Source: DASZIT01 sp963819695
Lineage (GTDB): Bacteria; Actinomycetota; Acidimicrobiia; Acidimicrobiales; RAAP-2
NCBI GenBank assembly: GCA_963819695.1
Contig: CAWFXD010000001.1
Coordinates: forward strand, 62,001 to 126,000
Direction: 5' to 3'
DNA length: 64,000 nucleotides
The notes beneath the pieces are model-generated. The model was not told the origin of the DNA. It ran no database searches and saw only the letters and a list, made by a program, of their open reading frames with translations. The translations under genes and the position numbers were made by a program. Shown here piece by piece: positions 8,416-16,747 of the stretch (position 1 is its first letter; each line of letters starts with the position of its first letter).

Positions 8416-9696
8416 TCAGCCCGAGCCCACCACCGAGGGTTCTTTCCAATGGGGCGGTTCGGACGGTCGGGTCCCGGCCACGTCGCCCCGGGTGACGCCG
8501 GTGGGATCGGGCCGGCGTGAACCGCGCCGGAGGGTGAGCATGACCGCGATCCCGACCAGGAACAGCAGGGTGGCGAAGAAGAACGAATTGCCGTAGAAGA
8601 GGTTGAGCCCGTGGAGGCTGAACTGGGTGCCGTTGTCCTGGGGGACCCACCAGATCGGGGCCTGCCAGAACAGCACCGCGGTGGCAATGGCCCAGAGCTT
8701 GCCGAACTTGGGGCGGTCCTCGGCGAGCCACAACCAACCGATGACCGGCACCACCCACACCATGTGGTGGTCCCAGGAGATGGGGGAGACCAGGAGACCG
8801 GTGGCCGCACCGACCAGGACCCCGAGCAGGCGGGAAGACGCCCGGTAGGCCCAGGCGGCCACCACCACCCCGGAGATGCCGACCGCCAGCACCACCACGT
8901 CCACCACCAGCTTCGGCACCAGGGCGTGGTTGATGCGGACCACCGCGGCCTGGACGTTCTGATCGCTGATGTAATAGACGCCGACCCGGCTCGCCTTGAA
9001 GGCGTAGTTCGTCCAGAACGACCAGGACAGCCGCGGAACGACGGCGAACATCAGGAGGGTGGCCGCCGCGAAGGTCACCACCACCGTGACCGCGGTGCGG
9101 GTCCGCCGGGCCAGGGCCAGGAACGGCACGAAGATGAGCGGGGTGAGCTTGACCGCGGCCGACAGCCCCAGCAGCACTCCCTCGGGGAGCGCCCGCTTGA
9201 GGAACTGGCGGGGGATGGACAGGTCACACATGATGAGGAAGGCCAGCAGGATGTTGATCTGGGCGAAGTTCATGGTCTGGAAGATGGGGTCGAGGTGGTA
9301 GGCGGGCCAGGACAGGGCCAGGGACCACCACAGCAGCCGGGACCAGGGCATCAACGGTCGGGCGGCTCGGATGGAGACGCCGATCAGCCCCACCAGCAGG
9401 ACGCAGTTGAACCCGGCCCACAGGTAGATCGCCGTCTTCATCTTGATCCAGGTCAAGGGAAGAAAGGCCAACCCGGCAATCGGCGGATACAGGAAGGGCA
9501 GCCCGTAGAGCGACGACCGGTTGGTGTACATGGTGCCGTCGAAGAGGTGCCTGGCCCCGACCAGATAGACGTCGAGGTCGTTGTGGTTATGGGTCGCCAG
9601 CTGCATGGCCTGGACCAGGAGGAATGCTGCCGATGCCAGCGCCGGGCACCACAACAGCCAACGTAGACGCACGAGCGCAGAGGTTAGTTGAGGCAT
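8416..9696 (-). CDS. GT87-family (DUF2029) membrane mannosyltransferase-like protein
   Basis: This polytopic protein of about 426 residues has roughly ten hydrophobic segments. It carries the family block HNHNDLDVYLVGARHLFDG near the N-terminus (acidic Asp after TM1) and YGLPFLYPPIAGLAF, as in actinobacterial GT-C mannosyltransferases of the PimE/DUF2029 group that use polyprenyl-phosphate mannose. The open frame extends to 9834, but the extra 46 residues are unlike a membrane protein N-terminus; the start at 9696 (MPQLTSALVRLRW) is preferred, although its ribosome-binding site is weak. The C-terminal ~50 residues are basic and polar. The acceptor glycolipid is unknown. Confidence 0.8.
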   Translation of the reverse strand: MPQLTSALVRLRWLLWCPALASAAFLLVQAMQLATHNHNDLDVYLVGARHLFDGTMYTNRSSLYGLPFLYPPIAGLAFLPLTWIKMKTAIYLWAGFNCVLLVGLIGVSIRAARPLMPWSRLLWWSLALSWPAYHLDPIFQTMNFAQINILLAFLIMCDLSIPRQFLKRALPEGVLLGLSAAVKLTPLIFVPFLALARRTRTAVTVVVTFAAATLLMFAVVPRLSWSFWTNYAFKASRVGVYYISDQNVQAAVVRINHALVPKLVVDVVVLAVGISGVVVAAWAYRASSRLLGVLVGAATGLLVSPISWDHHMVWVVPVIGWLWLAEDRPKFGKLWAIATAVLFWQAPIWWVPQDNGTQFSLHGLNLFYGNSFFFATLLFLVGIAVMLTLRRGSRRPDPTGVTRGDVAGTRPSEPPHWKEPSVVGSG

Positions 9697-9844
9697 TCCC
9701 GGTGATCGTTCCGCCCAGGCTGATGACGGTGAAGCCCCGGATCGGTTTGACCACCGGACGGAGGGTCCTGACCTCGGAGTCCTCCCGAGCGGCCAGGCCG
9801 GAGCGGTGTCGCCCGTCTCCGGTGGCCCCCTCAAATCCGGGGTT

Positions 9845-10912
9845 TCAACTCCGATTCCGGTGGAGGCCGAGAGAGGCGCGTCCGGCCACCAGGGGCAGGT
9901 CCAGGTAGCTCAGCAACCCCGGACGGGCGGCACAGACATAGGGGATGGCATTGACGCAGTGCATGGCGGTGGCCACGATCCCCGGGTTTCGCACCAGTCC
10001 GGCTTCGACCGACTCCGGGTGCAGTTTCTTGAAGGTGGTGAGGCAGCTGGGATCCCCGGTGACCTCGACTTCGAAACGTTCTCCTTCGGGTCCGAACGTC
10101 CAGGCGGGGTCGAGGTCCGCCTCGCCCATGAGCCAGTTGACCGCGGCGGTCACCACCGGCGTGCCGTCGACGGTGGCCTCCCAGGTGAACCGTTGGGCGG
10201 CCACCGTTCCCGGCTGGATGGGACCGATGGGGGAGTCGATGGGGGCGGTGGCCACCGCCATGCCGTGGGTGGTGCGCAACTCGGGATCGAGGTCGAAGCC
10301 GAGTTCGGCGGCCACCATGGAGATCGACTGGCGGAAGCCGGTGCCCAGGGCCTCGATCATGATGCTGGCCCGAGCCTCTTCGGGGGTCTTCCCGAAGAGC
10401 ATCCAGTCGCGCACCACGTCAGGGGCGCCGTAGGTGCGGATGTCAGAGAACTCCTCGGCGCGCACGTGGGTGATGGAGCCCGACAGCGCGGAGATCATCA
10501 GCGGGAACCGCTCGGTGATGCCCCCGGGGTGGATGCCGGTGCCGTGGAGGGTGACGCCGGCATCGGTGGCCACCGCGTCGAAGCGCTGACGTTCCTCGGT
10601 GGGGGGGTAGAAGAACCCCAAGGGGGTGACCAGGTTCTTCCCCGATTGGAGGATGGCGGTCACCACGGTGGGGTCGGCCATGAACGGGCTGTAGACAACG
10701 CAGTCGGCGTCGGTGGCCAACAGGGAGTCGGCGTCGCCGGTGGCGGTCACCCCGATCGGCTGGCGGCCGACCAGCGTGCCGAGGTCGACCCCTTCCTTTT
10801 CGGGACTGTGCACCCAGGCTCCGACCAGTTCGAGATCGGGATGGTCGAGGACCCCTTGGATGGCGGCCCGACCGACACCCCCGGTGGCCCACTGGATCAC
10901 TCGATAGCTCAT
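9845..10912 (-). CDS. DapB-like NAD(P)-binding dehydrogenase (2,4-diaminopentanoate dehydrogenase-like)
   Basis: This 355-residue protein has an N-terminal Rossmann motif (QWATGGVGRAAIQGVLDHPD) and a downstream dihydrodipicolinate-reductase-like layout (CVVYSPFMADP, NLVTPLGFFYPP). This family is abundant in mycobacteria and related actinobacteria and is usually annotated as amine or dihydrodipicolinate reductase-like, but it is not the lysine-pathway enzyme, which is shorter. The gene stands alone between the glycosyltransferase and an unrelated hypothetical gene. Substrate unknown. Confidence 0.78.
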   Translation of the reverse strand: MSYRVIQWATGGVGRAAIQGVLDHPDLELVGAWVHSPEKEGVDLGTLVGRQPIGVTATGDADSLLATDADCVVYSPFMADPTVVTAILQSGKNLVTPLGFFYPPTEERQRFDAVATDAGVTLHGTGIHPGGITERFPLMISALSGSITHVRAEEFSDIRTYGAPDVVRDWMLFGKTPEEARASIMIEALGTGFRQSISMVAAELGFDLDPELRTTHGMAVATAPIDSPIGPIQPGTVAAQRFTWEATVDGTPVVTAAVNWLMGEADLDPAWTFGPEGERFEVEVTGDPSCLTTFKKLHPESVEAGLVRNPGIVATAMHCVNAIPYVCAARPGLLSYLDLPLVAGRASLGLHRNRS

Positions 10913-10998
10913 GCAGGACGTCCTTCGCGGGCCGGGACTCGGGGGAGGCGAGTGGTTGACGGGAGGTTATCCGGGTGCGGGGGACCCGGCTCCGTTGG

Positions 10999-11748
10999 TT
11001 ACGGAACCGCGGAGCGGACGGCGGCGACCCCGGCTTCGAAGGCTTCGAACTGTCCGGGGTCGAGTGCCTGGCTGAGACACGCGGCGCTGAGCCGATCGGT
11101 GATGTCCTCGGCCTCTTGGTGCTTGTCCCTGATGCTCTGACAGTCGGGGAACGGCTCCGACCAGCCGAAGAACTTGGCTTGCCCTTCGCCCTCGTTGGTG
11201 AGGATCGCCTCCAACGGCGACAGGCCGACGGCGGTGGTGGCCACCAGGTGCAAGCCGCCGCGCCATTCCCTCAGGATCTGCATCAGCTGGGCGGCCCGAC
11301 CGCCCGGGTCGTCAGCCTTGGGTGCCGCCCGCCAGCCGGCGAACAGGGGGATGGCCGAGCCTTCCAGCCCGTCGACCAGTGTCTCGGTCACCGCGACGAT
11401 GCCGTCCAGGCCTTTGATGTCGCTCAGGTACTTCTGCCCCCACCGGTCGTGGGCCTCCGCCATCCGTTGCGCGGCAGCCGCGGCCCCGGCGACGGCGATG
11501 CCTTCGTCGTACATCGCGGAGACCGCCCCGGGGTGGAACCAGCCCATGGCGGAACAGACGACGTCGCACCCGACGTCGCCGAGCATCGCCCCCCGACCCG
11601 CGAAGTAGAAGGAGAACGGATTCGCCCAGCCCCATTCGCCCGCCCAGCCGAGCACGTCGGGACTCAGGTAGATCGAAGTGCCGATGTCATGGATGGGCTC
11701 CGAGGTGGATCGGACAACTTCCAACGCCGCGTCTTGATCGGTGGTCAT
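10999..11748 (-). CDS. SCO6745-like family protein, function unknown
   Basis: This 249-residue soluble protein has an all-helical look. It begins with a helical segment and YLSPDVLGWAGEWG, followed by FAGRGAMLGDVGCDVV and SAMGWFHPGAV, a pattern I associate with the SCO6745/EvbL group of actinobacterial proteins that carry a degenerate winged-helix domain. This assignment rests on recall of the motif and is tentative. The gene downstream starts 10 nt before this gene's end is reached from the other side, that is, the two minus-strand genes at 11758-12270 and 10999-11748 are spaced by 9 nt and are likely co-transcribed. Confidence 0.6.
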   Translation of the reverse strand: MTTDQDAALEVVRSTSEPIHDIGTSIYLSPDVLGWAGEWGWANPFSFYFAGRGAMLGDVGCDVVCSAMGWFHPGAVSAMYDEGIAVAGAAAAAQRMAEAHDRWGQKYLSDIKGLDGIVAVTETLVDGLEGSAIPLFAGWRAAPKADDPGGRAAQLMQILREWRGGLHLVATTAVGLSPLEAILTNEGEGQAKFFGWSEPFPDCQSIRDKHQEAEDITDRLSAACLSQALDPGQFEAFEAGVAAVRSAVP

Positions 11749-11757
11749 GCTGCCTCC

Positions 11758-12270
11758 TCAGACTCCAGTTCCCCGCAACACCCGTCGCATCCCGGGGATA
11801 GTTCCAATGACTGCCTCGACCAGCTGGGCCAGATCCGTCACCACCGTATCGAGATGACCGAACCGCTCGTCGAGGGTGCCTACCACTTTTCCCAATTCGG
11901 GAGAGATCTCCTGCAGGGTGGCGGTGGCTTTGGGCAGCTCGGTGGCCAGATCGATCGCCACCCCGCTGAGTCGTTCGGTCAGGCTGCGCAATGATGCCGC
12001 CGAGTCGGCCAGCGTCGGCAAGGAGCCGTCGAGCGTGTCGACCGCATGTTCGAGTCCCGACACCGCTTGGGAGATTCCGGCGGCGGCCAGTTCGACCCCG
12101 TTGCCGGCTCGGGTCACCCCGCCCTCCATCCGTTCCAGCAGGGTCATGAGGCCCTCGATCCGGTCGGCCAAGGTGTTGAGGGCATTCAGCGCCCGCAGCG
12201 CGGTGCTCGGGAGGCGGAGGAGCGTCCCCGGCAGCCGGGCGACGGTCTCGACCAGCGAGGGCGATTCCAT
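11758..12270 (-). CDS. hypothetical amphipathic-helix protein
   Basis: This is a 170-residue protein made of consecutive amphipathic helices with heptad-like Leu/Val/Ala spacing (LNTLADRIEGLMTLLERMEG, LADSAASLRSLTERLSG, VVGTLDERFGHLDTVVTDL). It lacks Cys and has no clear transmembrane segment. It resembles the phasin-like or apolipoprotein-like coiled-coil proteins of actinobacteria, but I do not recognise a family. It directly precedes the SCO6745-like gene in the same direction with 9 nt between them. Confidence 0.6.
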   Translation of the reverse strand: MESPSLVETVARLPGTLLRLPSTALRALNALNTLADRIEGLMTLLERMEGGVTRAGNGVELAAAGISQAVSGLEHAVDTLDGSLPTLADSAASLRSLTERLSGVAIDLATELPKATATLQEISPELGKVVGTLDERFGHLDTVVTDLAQLVEAVIGTIPGMRRVLRGTGV

Positions 12271-12344
12271 CGCATGATCATGGGGCGGATCGTCACCGAT
12301 GTCCAGCGCACGCCACGTCAGGCGACCGTCGATGTCCCCAACGA

Positions 12345-12899
12345 CTACCCGCTGGGGTTAGGGCTGCAGTCGGTGTACCACGTCAAGATCCCGTCACCGG
12401 TTCGACTGAGGTGAACGGTCAACGGAGCCGGTTGGCCCTGGTGAGTGAACGTGGCTTGCAGGGTGATGGTGTCGGGAATCACGGTGGTCACCCCGGCGGC
12501 GGTGTAGGTGTAGTCGGACGGCGAGCTGGTCGACTGGACACTGAACGCGGCCGTCGGATCGGTATAGGTGGCTACGGCCGTCCGGCATTCCGCCGAGCCG
12601 TATCGGGCGATCACCGACGGATTGAGCCGGGAAACCATAAAATCAACGTCGCCTTGTCGCATCGCGGTGGCCAATTTGTTCAGGAACGCCTCCGGTGTCT
12701 CCACGGATCCAGGTGCCGACGCGGTGCCGCCGTTGGACCGAGAGACGGTTCGGGTGGAGGTCGCGCCCACGTTCCCCAGCGTCAACGCCACGCTCGCAAC
12801 CATGACGGCTGCGCCCACGATCACCAAGAGCTTGGGGACGATTGCGCCGGTGTCCGGCTGCGGGATCCACGTCGACTCCTTGTTCGTACGCGGTGGCAT
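12345..12899 (-). CDS. membrane-anchored secreted hypothetical protein
   Basis: This 184-residue protein has a short cytoplasmic N-terminus, one hydrophobic segment (VPKLLVIVGAAVMVASVAL, about residues 20-38), a Ser/Thr/Gly-rich linker and an extracytoplasmic domain with two Cys (ECRTAV and YTDCSP) that could form a disulfide. The layout resembles Mce-associated or NTF2-like anchored proteins (VETPEAFLNKLATAMRQGD then a beta-rich tail), without a firm match. ATG 12899 lies two bases after the stop of the 782-residue gene, so it is the last member of that operon. Confidence 0.7.
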   Translation of the reverse strand: MPPRTNKESTWIPQPDTGAIVPKLLVIVGAAVMVASVALTLGNVGATSTRTVSRSNGGTASAPGSVETPEAFLNKLATAMRQGDVDFMVSRLNPSVIARYGSAECRTAVATYTDPTAAFSVQSTSSPSDYTYTAAGVTTVIPDTITLQATFTHQGQPAPLTVHLSRTGDGILTWYTDCSPNPSG

Positions 12900-12901
12900 G
12901 C

Positions 12902-15250
12902 TCAGCCGATCTCGATGTGCGGGGGCTCTCCCGACGGGGGTTCGGGGGGCGGTTCCTGGGGTCGGGGATCTGGGCCCTCTGGCTCGGGCATCTCGCCCCA
13001 GACCCAGCGGTGATGGTAGTAGTAGTCCCAATAGGCCGCCGACTTGGGGTCGGTGGGGACCTTCTCCGTGGTATCCGGGTCCTCATCGGGTTCCTTTTCG
13101 AGCGATGTGATGTAGGCGCCACAGGCGGCATCGGCTCCCGCCAGGCACTCAGCTAACTTACTTTTCGCCACCTCGAGGTTGATACGGGCGGCGCCCTGTC
13201 GGGCAGCGGCGTCGGCCACGGCTTGATAGCTCGATTTCCGGAAGAGCTCATCGTCGGTGGCCGCCGTCGGTCTGGTGGATGGCGGAGGGGGGTTGTCGCG
13301 CCGGCGCTCGGCCTCGTCCAGCGCGGCTCGCGCCTCGTTGAATTCGTGTTGGAGGGCGTCGACTGCGGCCTGTTGTGGATCACAGGTGTGCCGGTACTCA
13401 CGCTGCATGTAGTCCCGCCACCATCCGTCGTAGTCATGGGCGAGCCGTAGACGGTCGATCGCCCGCGGATCGGTCGGTATGGGTTCTGCCAGCGGCGTGT
13501 CTTCTTCCGGGTCCTCGCGCCGCCGGGTCCAGAGGAGACCGAGGCCGACCAGCAGTGCACCCCCCGTCGCACCCCAGCTCCAGGGAGGTGTTGACTTGGT
13601 CGTCGTAGTGGTGGTGGTCGACGTGGTGGTCGTTTCCGGAGCGGCCGGAGCCGCCGGTGGTGTTTCGGTCGGGGGTGGGGGGGTAGATGCCCCGGCGGTA
13701 ACGCAGGGTTGGGAGTCAGAGACCACCGCGAACGGGAACAGGGCGCTCATCGGGCCGACGGAGACGGCCTGCCCGGTGGAACTGGTCAAGGTCAACGGTC
13801 CATAGGAGCCGAACTGAGTGATGGTGAACGGGATCTTCCCCGTCCCGTTGGTGATCTGTCCGGAACCGGCGATCGCCGGCCCGCCGGCAGTCGACAGAGA
13901 CCCGCTCAGTGACTCGTTGTCCGAGGCGTTGGTCACGATCCCGACTTCGATCAAGCTCGTCGATCCTTGACCAACCACACACAGCGACCCACCGGTGACC
14001 GACGGCTGGCTGGCCCCCGGCGATGGCGCGACCGTCGGTACCGGTGTGACGACCCTCTGGACGGAGGTGGCGGCGGTCGTCAAGTCTCCGTGTCCGGCCA
14101 ACCCGAGCCCGAGTGCAACTCCGGCGCCAACGATGAGGAACGATCCGACCACTCGGCGTGGGCCGGAGAGGACACCTATCCAATACTCCTCCCACCGGCT
14201 CAGGGAACCCGGAAGCTCGACCTCGTCTCCCTTCGGGAATTCGACAAGTGTCGAGCCGTCTGTGCGCTCGGTGACCACGGTTCCATCGTCGTATTCGTAT
14301 TCGGTCTGGCTGGACGTCTCCTCGTCGTCGCCGTAATCCTCCCTTGTTGGTTCACCGGAATTCACACTGGCCATCGCCCTGGGGGGTGAGGCGGAGACGT
14401 TCCCCTTCGGGCAGTTCGGGACCCGGTACTCCACCTGTTGGGGTGGCTGGGCCGGGGTGTACTCCGTGATGGTGTCGGGACCAACCGGTTCCCCGCCGGG
14501 CATCGTCACCGTTTGGGTCCGGACCATCAGCACATAGGTCGCGACTCCGATGCATTCGCTGACCTGGTACAGCGGGTAACGCAGCTTCCAGAAGACGTCT
14601 CGTCGGACCTGAGTGGCGCTGCCACCTTTGACGACTTCGGGATCGGCCTGGCGAAATCGGGCGATGTCGCCCGGATCCGGATCCTTCCTGGGAGCCGGCG
14701 TATAGGTGAGGATGGAGCCTTCCTGTTCCGGAATTGCCTGGGGGGTGCCACCCGGGCAGCGCCGAACCAGTCGGACGGTAACCGGCAGGAATCGCACGCT
14801 GTCTCCCACCGGCACCCAACGTCCCTGAAGGAGCCAGGAGACCTTGGTGGTTTCGGAACAGGCGCGCTGGAATCGCCAGACCTCGCATCCATTCGACTCG
14901 ACCAGCTGCAGTTCCGGACCGGGCATCTTGACGTACCCGCACTGCCTGGTCACTTGCTTCCTGATCATCGATCCGGCCGGGATCTTCCCGTCCGTTGTGA
15001 GGTCCTCGGGTCTGATGTCACCGCCCGGTCGTGCCAGCTGCTTGAGCGTCACCGCGTTGTAGTCGTTGCCGGCTGCTGGTCCGGAATAGGGAGCGTTGAG
15101 GGTCTCTTCAGTGGGAGGGTCGACGGTCGTCTCCCGATCGAAGAAGCTGGGGGGAAAATCGTTACCGGCCACGGGGTCTCCGGTGCAAGCGGATCGGCGG
15201 AAACCTCCCGGGTCGCCACGGCTGAACCCCGGAGTTCGAGGGGTCGCCAC
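12902..15250 (-). CDS. large two-TM envelope protein with Cys-rich N-domain and coiled-coil tail, unrecognised
   Basis: This is a 782-residue protein with no family that I recognise. Residues 1-290 hold seven Cys (about 22, 104, 122, 131, 165, 233, 280); 300-350 are acidic; TM1 is about 366-386 (GSFLIVGAGVALGLGLAG) after GPRR. An Ig-like beta domain with two Cys (424, 516) spans about 418-518, then a Pro/Thr-rich linker (520-552), TM2 about 557-575 followed by TRRRED, and a charged helical tail rich in Ala/Glu/Arg (600-720) with a Pro-rich end. Positive-inside reading puts both ends in the cytoplasm. The start is uncertain: the frame is closed by TGA at 15272-15274, leaving GTG 15250 without a ribosome-binding site, so a frameshift from the 85-codon ORF upstream is possible. 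Confidence 0.65.
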   Translation of the reverse strand: MATPRTPGFSRGDPGGFRRSACTGDPVAGNDFPPSFFDRETTVDPPTEETLNAPYSGPAAGNDYNAVTLKQLARPGGDIRPEDLTTDGKIPAGSMIRKQVTRQCGYVKMPGPELQLVESNGCEVWRFQRACSETTKVSWLLQGRWVPVGDSVRFLPVTVRLVRRCPGGTPQAIPEQEGSILTYTPAPRKDPDPGDIARFRQADPEVVKGGSATQVRRDVFWKLRYPLYQVSECIGVATYVLMVRTQTVTMPGGEPVGPDTITEYTPAQPPQQVEYRVPNCPKGNVSASPPRAMASVNSGEPTREDYGDDEETSSQTEYEYDDGTVVTERTDGSTLVEFPKGDEVELPGSLSRWEEYWIGVLSGPRRVVGSFLIVGAGVALGLGLAGHGDLTTAATSVQRVVTPVPTVAPSPGASQPSVTGGSLCVVGQGSTSLIEVGIVTNASDNESLSGSLSTAGGPAIAGSGQITNGTGKIPFTITQFGSYGPLTLTSSTGQAVSVGPMSALFPFAVVSDSQPCVTAGASTPPPPTETPPAAPAAPETTTTSTTTTTTTKSTPPWSWGATGGALLVGLGLLWTRRREDPEEDTPLAEPIPTDPRAIDRLRLAHDYDGWWRDYMQREYRHTCDPQQAAVDALQHEFNEARAALDEAERRRDNPPPPSTRPTAATDDELFRKSSYQAVADAAARQGAARINLEVAKSKLAECLAGADAACGAYITSLEKEPDEDPDTTEKVPTDPKSAAYWDYYYHHRWVWGEMPEPEGPDPRPQEPPPEPPSGEPPHIEIG

Positions 15251-15419
15251 CGGTGGCGGCCTGCAACGACGTCACGCCCGAAGACCAGAGCGTCCTTTCC
15301 ATAGGAACCGTCCGAATCTCGTCGCTTGCCACAGGGCCCGGGATCAGAGCCTCAAAACTCGTGGCTGCTTGCCGGTATTCTTCCTCAAATTGCTCGGCCG
15401 CGCCCTGAATGAAGTCCAT
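15162..15419 (-). CDS. small hypothetical ORF, possibly the true N-terminus of the 782-residue protein
   Basis: This is an 85-codon frame whose first ~57 residues (MDFIQGAAEQFEEEYRQA through SGVTSLQAATG) read like a real helical protein, while the last ~28 (Arg/Pro/Gly-rich) read like a shadow of the overlapping gene. It begins 24 nt after the upstream gene ends. The most economical reading is that it is the N-terminus of the large downstream protein, separated from it by a single indel between about 15165 and 15270; an independent small protein is the alternative. Confidence 0.35.
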   Translation of the reverse strand: MDFIQGAAEQFEEEYRQAATSFEALIPGPVASDEIRTVPMERTLWSSGVTSLQAATGGDPSNSGVQPWRPGRFPPIRLHRRPRGR

Positions 15420-15443
15420 CGTCAGAGCGGAGGTGAGGGGCGA

Positions 15444-15770
15444 CTACGCCCCGGGATTCCCACCGGCGATCGTCAGGCGCCACCTCGCCTCTTCCCGGTC
15501 GGCGTCGGTGAACAGGTCGGCCCACCTCGGCTGTTCGATCTCCCGTTCCAATGTCAGCTCCGGATGTCCTTGATCGACCAGCCAATGGGTGACCGGGAGG
15601 ATCCGGCGGTCAGCCAGAAGTTGCGCGGCGCAGGCGGCCGCCCCGACTCGGTTGATCAGGCCGATCCAGCCCACCGGGGTAAAGCCGAGAGGGCGAATTT
15701 CGTTGATGAGGTCCCGGCAGCGAAGCTGGAACTGTCCCTCGAGCGTTGTGACATCCTCCGGATCCGCCAC
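15444..15770 (-). CDS. small hypothetical protein, first gene of the envelope operon
   Basis: This is a 108-residue soluble protein (GTG start at 15770): DPEDVTTLEGQFQLRCRDLI, then HWLVDQGHPELTLEREIEQP and an acidic-basic end (LFTDADREEARWRL). I recognise no family. It has a codon pattern consistent with real coding and sits immediately upstream of the small ORF and the 782-residue protein on the same strand. The in-frame stretch before the GTG is open for a few codons, so the start may lie slightly upstream. Confidence 0.55.
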   Translation of the reverse strand: MADPEDVTTLEGQFQLRCRDLINEIRPLGFTPVGWIGLINRVGAAACAAQLLADRRILPVTHWLVDQGHPELTLEREIEQPRWADLFTDADREEARWRLTIAGGNPGA

Positions 15771-15794
15771 CTCCGGGGATTCGCCACCTCCGAT

Positions 15795-16000
15795 GACGGA
15801 AAACCATGATCGCTCCGGGAATCGCCGAGAGAGTCCATCCGCAGTTCCCGCAGTAGAGGATCAGAGCCGGCTCCGGGGTCTCGCGTATCTGAGCTGCCAG
15901 GCGGGGCGAGTCGGTCTTGCCTCAGATTCGTTCGAAGGGGTTCCCGGCAGTTCGGACAGATCGGGCCCACCGGCGAGCTGGCGAGCTTTTCGTCGGCCAT
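15795..16000 (-). pseudogene. zinc-ribbon protein with an apparent frameshift
   Basis: An ATG at 16000 opens MADEKLASSPVGPICPNC, giving the first CxxC. About 100 bases on, a different frame reads TDSPRLAAQIRETPEPALI followed at once by LYCGNCGWTLSAIPG, giving a second CxxC. Joined across one single-base indel near 15930 the two halves form a compact two-CxxC zinc ribbon of about 65-70 residues, a familiar small actinobacterial protein type. As it stands the first frame loses the second knuckle. It could be a decayed gene or an assembly indel. It fills most of the otherwise empty stretch 15771-16096. Confidence 0.45.
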
Positions 16001-16102
16001 GCACGAAGTATGACGGGTTGAGTGGTATCGCGCTCGACGGGGCGGACGCTCTGAGGAGCCATCTCGGCGAGAGTATCGAGCCGGCTCGCTTACGATTTGC
16101 GA

Positions 16103-16516
16103 GTGGACGTGATCATACGAGCTGCCGTATCCGCCGATCTCCCGGCGGTGCTGAATCTCTGGCGGGTGGCGGACGCGGAACCCACCCACACCGATGATCT
16201 GGCCAGTCTTGATCGCTTGATCGCCTTCGATCCGAGCGCCCTCCTGGTTGCCCAGACCGGCGATGATCTCGTGGGATCGGTCATAGCCGGCTGGGACGGC
16301 TGGCGAGGATCGATCTATCGCCTGGCTGTCGCCCCCGATTACCGTCGCCAGGGTCTCGGCCGTGACCTCCTGGCCGCCGCCGTAGCCCAGCTGCGAGAAG
16401 CCGGAGCCCGTCGGCTCCAAGCCATCGTCGTCGAGGGCGACCTCCAAGCGACAGGGTTCTGGGCCATCAGCGGTTGGGAGCGTCAAGCCGACCGAGCGCG
16501 ATTCGTGAACGGGTAG
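16103..16516 (+). CDS. GNAT-family N-acetyltransferase
   Basis: This is a 137-residue GNAT protein. Motif A is clear (YRLAVAPDYRRQGLGRDLL, with the acetyl-CoA pyrophosphate loop RRQGLG), preceded by the beta4 strand AGWDGWRGS and followed by ARRLQAIVVEGD and a C-terminal FWAISGWERQ. The start is a choice between TTG 16097, GTG 16103 and GTG 16109; 16103 gives the usual family N-terminus. The acyl acceptor cannot be deduced. It is transcribed divergently from the zinc-ribbon remnant. Confidence 0.85.
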   Translation: MDVIIRAAVSADLPAVLNLWRVADAEPTHTDDLASLDRLIAFDPSALLVAQTGDDLVGSVIAGWDGWRGSIYRLAVAPDYRRQGLGRDLLAAAVAQLREAGARRLQAIVVEGDLQATGFWAISGWERQADRARFVNG

Positions 16517-16573
16517 CCCATTCATCGGCGTGCCCGGCCAACCGTGTCGGAGCGGGCCCCTCTTCCGCAAACT

Positions 16574-16635
16574 CTTCGGCGAATCTTGGGCGAACTGTCG
16601 TCATTGGGTGAACTCGCGGCGAATTCTCTGTGAAG
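16574..16635. promoter_or_regulatory. PHO-box-like array of 11-bp direct repeats
   Basis: Five 11-bp units sharing NNNNGGYGAAY are seen: CTTCGGCGAAT (16574), CTTGGGCGAAC (16585), then a 7-nt gap, ATTGGGTGAAC (16603), TCGCGGCGAAT (16614) and the weaker TCTCTGTGAAG (16625). Read on the minus strand they are GTTCACC/GTTCGCC units, the Streptomyces-type PHO box recognised by PhoP. The array lies about 112 nt upstream of the secreted protein at 16748, in a 231-nt gap with no other gene. Control by a PhoP/RegX3-type regulator is inference. Confidence 0.55.
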
Positions 16636-16747
16636 TCCGTTTTGATCCTGCCGGCGGTGGGCAGTCTGCACACCGGAGCCGGACGGCTCCAAGCAGCCAA
16701 GGCGCTCCGTTTGCGCATCGTTCGACTGAGGGAGAGGAATCATCCAA

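Noticed and set aside
13590..13680. Low-complexity Thr-rich tract as a repeat or CRISPR-like element
   Set aside because: It encodes the Pro/Thr stalk of the 782-residue protein; there are no spaced identical repeats, and no CRISPR array was seen anywhere in the window.
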